DNA of 64,000 bases from Tridacna crocea. Its lineage: Eukaryota; Mollusca; Bivalvia; Cardiida; Cardiidae. Shown here one piece after another: positions 58,339 through 64,000 of this stretch (positions are counted from its first letter, which is position 1; every line of letters begins with the position of its first letter). The notes under the pieces were generated by a model. The model saw only the letters and a program-made list of their open reading frames with translations, searched no databases and had not been told where the DNA came from. Made by a program: the position numbers and the translations under genes. The stretch covers positions 38,146,672 to 38,210,671 of the forward strand of contig OX031063.1 of the NCBI GenBank assembly GCA_943736015.1, given 5' to 3'.

Positions 58339-59618
58339 GATCCTGACCACTTTATGCACATGTCCGAATGCCCATGTTTGTGTATTGCAGGCCATTTCAA
58401 AGCGGCACTTGGGGGGAAAGTGGTTTATTACACTTTCAGAATGCATTATTCCATCGAAGCCTTTCTAATTTACGGCTCCAATCTGTCGAAGACTAGACTT
58501 AATCCGAAATCATGTGGTAAATGATTTTTTTACATTCAGAAAATATACCAACAGCAAAAAAATCTACAACGTCAGCCTGCGCACACTGCCCAGGTTGATC
58601 AGGATCGAAATTTGTTGCACTTATTTACCGTGGTCAGATATGCACCTCTGTTGAAACGTTACTATACTAATTACGGTAAAACTCGTCAAAGACGAAAGAA
58701 AAGAATGATAATTCAGGTCTTTTAAAATTGGGTTGGAAAATGAACACTTGGTAGTCAATACATACAAGAATACCAGTTTGTATGAGCGAGATACATGCAT
58801 TTCAATGACATACTAGTAATAGTGGACAGTTTTCTTTTAAAGGGGCATTTTCATATATTTCAGTGAATAAAGATTTCATTTAAAATAGTGATCCATACCA
58901 CTCCTTAGTGTATCTTTCTTCTCAAGTATAAAGAAACTGGATCGGCGCATTCCGTATAGTTATATTCGGTATAAAACGGTACATTTTTTTGTGTGTAAAC
59001 TTGAACAGGATGGTTGTTTTTGCAGCCTGTTACTTTTCTATGTTTATTGGACCTAATGTGATGTCATTATACTTATTTCAATGTGATCAAACATGATCGT
59101 GATCATGCGGCATTTCCACAAGTTGTTTCAAAATCGTTTAGCGCAATCTGAAAAAAAAAAGCTGAAACTATACGTACCCTCCCTAAGGAGAAAACGTTAA
59201 GGTCATGTTTTTTTTACTATTCTCATTCGCTGTTAATTTAAAGTCTGCAAGTCATTGCCTCGCTGAATTCAGTTACAAATCTTTTTTTCTTTAACTAGAC
59301 TTGAATATAAAAAATGTTAATCTTAATCTGGGCCCCTTTAAAAGTTAGTGGTGAAACTTAAATTAGTCTGTTAAGTAAAGCGTTTTACCAGTGATAAAGG
59401 AGGGATAAAAAGCAAGATAGATCCCGGGTGTCAGGTGAAGGCGTGCAGACGGACGGGAGGGGGACAGCTGTATCGGATACAGTGAACAACTCATAAACTA
59501 CCTGGATGGGCTAAGACAGTATACAAATTTGTATTCTGCACAGTTTTTATTAAGATAATGAACACGATAGTACACTAACCTCCCGTCCCGGGCTGGCACA
59601 TTGTACTAAAAAATCTAA
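58339..59618. other. Intergenic, no gene seen
   Basis: An Hp4-like tip lies at about 58570-58610 (GTCAGCCTGCGCACACTG). 59396-59530 is less AT-rich but shows no exon I can defend. Confidence 0.45.
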
Positions 59619-59619
59619 C

Positions 59620-59838
59620 ATAACTCTTTACAAAGTTGACAAAATTTAAGCCCCCGTCCAAATTGTAGACGACATTGAAAATTTGGCTCAAAAGAAAGAA
59701 ATGGTAGTAAACATGATGGGAAAAGAAGAAAATGCTGGTCACCAGCATTTTCTTCTTTTCCCATCACGTTTTCAAAAGCATTTTTTTTTTTATCCCTGGG
59801 TCGTTAAAACTCTGATCTTTCTTTTATTAAGGGTGTAA
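59620..59838 (-). mobile_element. Hp1 hairpin MITE
   Basis: CTCTTTACAAAGTTGACAAA; the stem ATGATGGGAAAAGAAGAAAA is matched exactly by its complement, including GATGGG/CCCATC; right end decayed. Confidence 0.88.
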
Positions 59839-59977
59839 ACACTTTTATCTGTTTTAAAAATCTTGTTTAAATTTATACCTTTGTCACCCTTTAACTGCAG
59901 AATAAATTTTCCAGTCAATTGTGACAGTCCAAAATATTGCGATTTTTCAATTCATTTTCACAGGCAATTTTTTTCTA

Positions 59978-60055
59978 CCGTATTAGACTGTAGATTCAAG
60001 GTTAGACTGCTTGTCCTGTGTTGTCTGATACTGATGTTCACTGTCTGCAAAATAG
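59978..60055. mobile_element. Hp3 remnant
   Basis: TAGATTCAAGGTTAGACTGC with GTTGTCTGATACTGATG. Confidence 0.5.
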
Positions 60056-60540
60056 CATAGAGTACCACACAGCAGCGCAAGGATTCTGGAATAACTTTAA
60101 GGTCAGAGAAAAGTGTGACCATAACTGTAGCTGATACACGGTAGATTCTATTTCTAAACTCCCCTTCAGATTTCTGTTTTTGTTATTTTTCTCTTTCCTG
60201 CTGAAAAATACCACTTTTTTTTTTACTTTTTCCTGCAAAATTATAGAAAATGGCCAGGTAAAAGGTGCGAATTCGATATCCAATTGACGGATCGATCGCT
60301 CTCCAAATAGTTACACCGTTTAATATTTTGACATCGACTATGACGTCATTCCTACAAACCTTTCCAAAAACCAGATGCGAAATCTAAAAATATCTGTAGA
60401 GGGTAAGTAGCCCATCAAGGAAATATCTATTACTACTGTATAATTATTCAATGCATTAAAACAAACATATAGTAATAACTGACTGAATAGTTAGGAACAA
60501 TGGTACTTTTTAAACAGAGCACAGAATATTGACTTAAAAA
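60056..60540. other. Intergenic, no feature seen
   Basis: Nothing recognised. Confidence 0.4.
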
Positions 60541-60777
60541 GCTTTGACTAAGGTCAGGCTGACATGGGTCGAAACTTTTTGCAGATACATTAGGCCTCCT
60601 TTCCCAGAGCATTGCTCATGAAACCCATCCATATTTTATAAGATTTTTTTTCCCAAAACCACCCTGTTGCATTTTCATTTCAAAAACCAATAATTTTAAC
60701 AAAAAATAATGAACACACTCACGAGCCAATACATTTTAGAGGTAAATGATCCGTTTCAAAAGTCTTAATTCACGTTG

Positions 60778-61003
60778 ATTAATCTTTATAAAATCTAAAG
60801 CTTTAACGCTCCTGGGAGAGAAGGCTTCTGAAAACGTTGTGGTTAAAGGAGAAAATGCTGGTGACCAGCATTTTCTACTTTACCCAAAATGTTTCATGCG
60901 CCATCAAACATATATTCCCTCATTTAAGCAACATTTATTTCGTCATCTTTAAATGCTTTTTATATTGACGATTCTAAATTATGTCATTATTGCAAAGAGT
61001 TAA
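60778..61003 (+). mobile_element. Hp1 hairpin MITE, diverged
   Basis: TTAATCTTTATAAAATCTAA; tip GCTGGTGACCAGC; it ends GCAAAGAGTTAA. Confidence 0.82.
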
Positions 61004-61190
61004 CTCTTTACCACATAATTCCGTGATTTTATGACACCGTTTGGGAAAAAGGGATTTTGAAACTTTTGCAGGAAAGTAAGCATTCTCTCTTTTTCGAACA
61101 CTGTTTTTCTTCTGATAAGAAAACCATACAATTAATCTAGCATTCCTCTGGCCGCCTGCAAATTCTCAAAATTTCCGGAAAAGAGTTCTA
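61000..61190 (+). mobile_element. Hp1 hairpin MITE, degenerate
   Basis: It shares TTAA with the previous copy (TTAACTCTTTACCACATAAT); the stem is mostly lost. Confidence 0.65.
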
Positions 61191-61490
61191 AATATGAAAA
61201 AAATGGTAATAATTACGAACAAGCACATTTCACGGTAAGTTATTTCACAAAAGGGACTTTCTTTCTCATGCCGTGCCGTTTTAAGTAACAGAAAATTTAC
61301 GAAAAGATTTTTGGAGGGAAGAAAAAGCAACTGGTGTCTGGGCCCTCAAGTGTATACGGAGACGATGTTAAATTACTTGTACAGCAGGGTCGCATGGGGC
61401 TTGTAGGGATTTTGTTAAGGACCAGATAAGGGGCCTTGTTATCAAGCTATTATTTGTAAACCCTTTCACCAACAGTCCCCAATTTTAATG
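61191..61490. other. Intergenic, Hp1 left-end trace
   Basis: 61455-61490 (AACCCTTTCACCAACAGTCC) is an Hp1 left end cut by the next copy. Confidence 0.45.
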
Positions 61491-61492
61491 TA

Positions 61493-61755
61493 CTTAACTC
61501 TCTACTATTCGACAAATATTGTAGATTTGTTCAATTTGAAAGCATTTTTATATGACGGGATGAATATGACTCTAAGGATATATATAAAAAATGTTTTGGA
61601 GGGGTATAAAACATTGTGGGAAAAGGAGACAATACCGGTTAACCACAATTTCTTTTTGCTGTCCAACATGTGAACTACATTCAATTTGTCGTCTGCAAAT
61701 GCTTTCAATTTGAACAAGTCTAAAATTTCATGATGATTATGATAAAGGATAAACT
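61493..61755. mobile_element. Chimeric Hp1 element with two right halves
   Basis: The left part reads in minus orientation (TTGAAAGCATTTTTATATGA); the right part reads GTCGTCTGCAAATGCTTTCA in plus orientation, so both ends are the long-arm type. Confidence 0.65.
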
Positions 61756-62099
61756 TTTTACTGCATCACAAAGTTGAAAAATCGTCCATTTAGGATAGAT
61801 TTAACTTGGTTTGTATGGTGGGATGTTTTATTGATGGGGCAGAAGACAACCCTGAAAACAAGGAGAAATTGCCATTTTAAGATATTTTCTTAAATGTCAT
61901 AAAGTCACGGAATCGTTTCGTTTCAGATTGGCATACTAGAGTTACGAATCTGGAAGATTTGATTTCATTTAATATAGATACATTTTATCAGTGAAAGTAT
62001 CTTATACTTGTGAAAAGGTTGTGGCAATAGGAGAATTCCTTGGCATCAAAGCATTTTATAAAGCATCTTCTGCAAGACGTATTAATGTTAATGTTTTAT

Positions 62100-62335
62100 T
62101 CTTCAGCAAAAGACAGAATTTTACATCAGTTCAACTAGAGAGCATTCGCAGACGACAAAGGAAATGATATTCAAACATTGTGGGAAAAGGAGAAAATGCT
62201 GGTTATCAGCATTTTCTCCTTTTCCCACAATGTTTGGATATCATTTCTTACTGCTTCTAACAAGCGTTTCTTCTCTTCCCACACTGTTTTCTAATACCTT
62301 TTACCTCAGGTTCGTAGCAAAGGATTGTTTAGTAA
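62100..62335 (-). mobile_element. Hp1 element with an extended palindrome
   Basis: The stem at 62161-62247 runs from GAAATGATATTCAAACATTG to its complement; the outermost bases (GAAATGATAT) are not from the family consensus. Confidence 0.8.
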
Positions 62336-62544
62336 TGAATAAAGGACAAGATAATGGGGTTTGTTATCGAGCTATTAAATCAGAAGTGAATTATTAAAGA
62401 CTCATGAACTGCGATGTGATAATAGAAAGTTTGATCTCTTATCTGATTCTCTTTTTGAATGCAGAAAAGATGATAGAGTATCTGCTTAACGTAATGTATT
62501 TTTCTCGTCACCATTCTTTTAAATTTAGTTTACAAGCCGGATTT

Positions 62545-62800
62545 TGCAAGTCCGATCGGGAAGCTCAGTAATAAACGTATCTGACTTGCGACCTGAAGGT
62601 TACGGGTTCGATAACCGGTTGTAGCGAACTTTCTTTCAGGCGAATTTTCGCCTTTTATCTCTGATGCATATGAGAAAGGTAGTTATTGGCCTTGGAAAGA
62701 AAGTTGTTTCAGCACTGGTGTGAGAAAGCCAGGAAACACATGGGTGCGTCACTGACCGCCATGATATGACCTAAGCTGTTGAAATGGCGTTAAACACTAA
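62545..62800 (+). mobile_element. tRNA-derived SINE, near full length
   Basis: GGGAAGCTCAGTAATAAACG (A box), GGTTACGGGTTCGATAACC (B box), a body with GGTGTGAGAAAGCCAGGAAA and a tail GGCGTTAAACACTAATACAA. Confidence 0.72.
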
Positions 62801-62879
62801 TACAAACCAAACCATATGGACTTCCTTAACAGTAACGGGATTGACGAGCTAGAGAAAAGGGGGAGGGGTAGATGAACGG

Positions 62880-63006
62880 AGCGACGGACGCGAGGACGGA
62901 CAGACAGACAGATAAACAGACCATGAATGTTTTAGAAGGTTCGGTTTTCGTTGATTGAGATGAGGTTTGCGAGTGGGTGGGAGAGAGAGAGAAAGAGAGA
63001 GAGATG
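62880..63006. repeat. Purine-rich simple repeats
   Basis: GGACGGACAGACAGACAG at about 62893-62915 and GAGAGAGAGAAAGAGAGAG at about 62979-63003. Confidence 0.8.
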
Positions 63007-63600
63007 TCCAAGATATTCACTTTGTGTGACAAACGGTCCATCTCAAATTTACAAGGGTCACACAAGTTTTATTGTAGTATTTAAAAGAAAATACGGCTAT
63101 TGTGGTCGGCAGTGACTAACACGACACATTTGAAATAATTTTATGACGTCCGAAGCAGTCGCCAGTCTAGCAAAAATTGATTATAACAAAGCTTTACGAA
63201 GAAGGCGTAGTTCCTCAATGATTCGTAACTATTCACTTTAATGAGAAGTTCATGAATGGATGTCAGTGTATAAAGACTTACAATACCTACTAGTTTCGGT
63301 TGCTTAAATGGACAGCATAGAGCAAGATCAGTATACACAACATTTTTTTTTAAATCTAGATTCTTTAGTTATTTTTTGTAGGTTTTATTTTTGCTAGAAG
63401 TGGAGTTCAAGACTCAGTTGGGTTTTTTTTTACTGATAATAGAAAAAAAAAGAAATAGAAAAAAAACTATTTAGTTTCTTGCATGGGTCAGTAAATCTTA
63501 ACACAAAACCTCTCAGTCATAAGTTAACCGTAACCGTGTCTTTAAAAATATCCCCGTAAAAATTAGACAATTACGCTAGTAAACTGAATAAAGTCTTAGT
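63007..63600. other. Intergenic, no gene seen
   Basis: An Hp3 half-stem trace at about 63305-63345 (CATAGAGCAAGATCAGTAT); otherwise nothing. Confidence 0.4.
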
Positions 63601-63614
63601 ACATGACTACGTAT

Positions 63615-63690
63615 CAAAACATTGAGATCAAAGGAAAAATTGCTCGTCCCGAGCAATTTCTCCTTTGGCCTTAATGTTCTTTCTCAACAT
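63615..63690. mobile_element. Hp2-like hairpin core
   Basis: AAAGGAAAAATTGCTCGTCC pairs with CGAGCAATTTCTCCTTTG. Confidence 0.65.
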
Positions 63691-64000
63691 TAACTGTAGC
63701 AAAACGAAAATAGAAAAAAGTTTCTACAGGAAGTAAAATTTTGAAGGAGGAACACAGGTTGTACACAAAGCCACGCGAACAAAAGAACGGCACAAGGTTA
63801 TCTTGTTTAGGGCGATAATCCGCTTTCTTAAGCGGCTATGATATGACCTTAAACAAATAATCCGGAGACTTAATCTATCTTGAAAATCAAATACAATTTT
63901 GACAACGGTATCTTACTGGTAATCGTAAGCATTTAAAACGCTTATCATATCCCACCACCCCCATGAATACATTTCAAGCCCTAAAATTGGTTACCTTCAG
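63691..64000. other. Intergenic, no feature seen
   Basis: Nothing recognised up to the window end. Confidence 0.4.

Overview
The window looks like nuclear DNA of a metazoan, most likely a bivalve mollusc. This rests on intron-rich genes with GT-AG junctions, a full-length SREBP orthologue, AT-rich introns and intergenic DNA packed with short palindromic transposons and tRNA-derived SINEs of the kind common in bivalve genomes. The phylum is an inference from protein and repeat style, not a database match.

Two genes stand head to head in the first 24 kb. On the minus strand, three 5' exons (4432 back to the window edge) encode the PB1 domain and ZZ zinc finger of sequestosome-1/p62, the selective-autophagy receptor; the rest of the gene lies beyond position 1. 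On the plus strand, 15 coding exons (4760-22652) join in consistent phase to a 1148-residue sterol regulatory element-binding protein (SREBP). It has an acidic N-terminus, a Gln-rich region, a bHLH-zipper with the SREBP-type tyrosine, two membrane spans around a short luminal loop with a candidate S1P site, and the C-terminal SCAP-binding regulatory domain. The two start codons are 327 bp apart. That interval holds a near-perfect sterol regulatory element and an inverted CCAAT box 16 bp away, which suggests SREBP autoregulation through a shared, possibly bidirectional, promoter.

From 24 kb to 64 kb there is almost no recognisable coding sequence. The one good candidate is a first coding exon (43538-43688) starting with a SNAG-type repressor peptide, as in Snail/Gfi/Ovo/Insm zinc-finger factors; no downstream exon was found. 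The remainder is repeats.

The most striking structure of the window is a set of hairpin MITEs. Family Hp1 (about 230 bp, more than 50 copies or fragments) has TTAA-CCCTTTACC...GGTAAAGGG-TTAA ends, resembling piggyBac-type termini, and a central stem of about 30 bp per arm. Family Hp2 shares the ends and outer stem but has a different inner stem. Family Hp3 (about 205 bp) has similar TTAACCCTT ends and an unrelated stem. Hp4 is a GC-rich hairpin, Hp5 has GAGCTCC ends, and Hp6 is a 200-bp near-complete palindrome. Many copies abut with a single shared TTAA, and substitutions in one arm are often matched in the other. Hp1 copies or fragments occur in nearly every SREBF intron and in its 3' UTR, so the pre-mRNA would carry many strong hairpins. 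All coordinates were read by eye; repeat edges are good to a few bases for intact copies and to about 10-20 bases for decayed ones.
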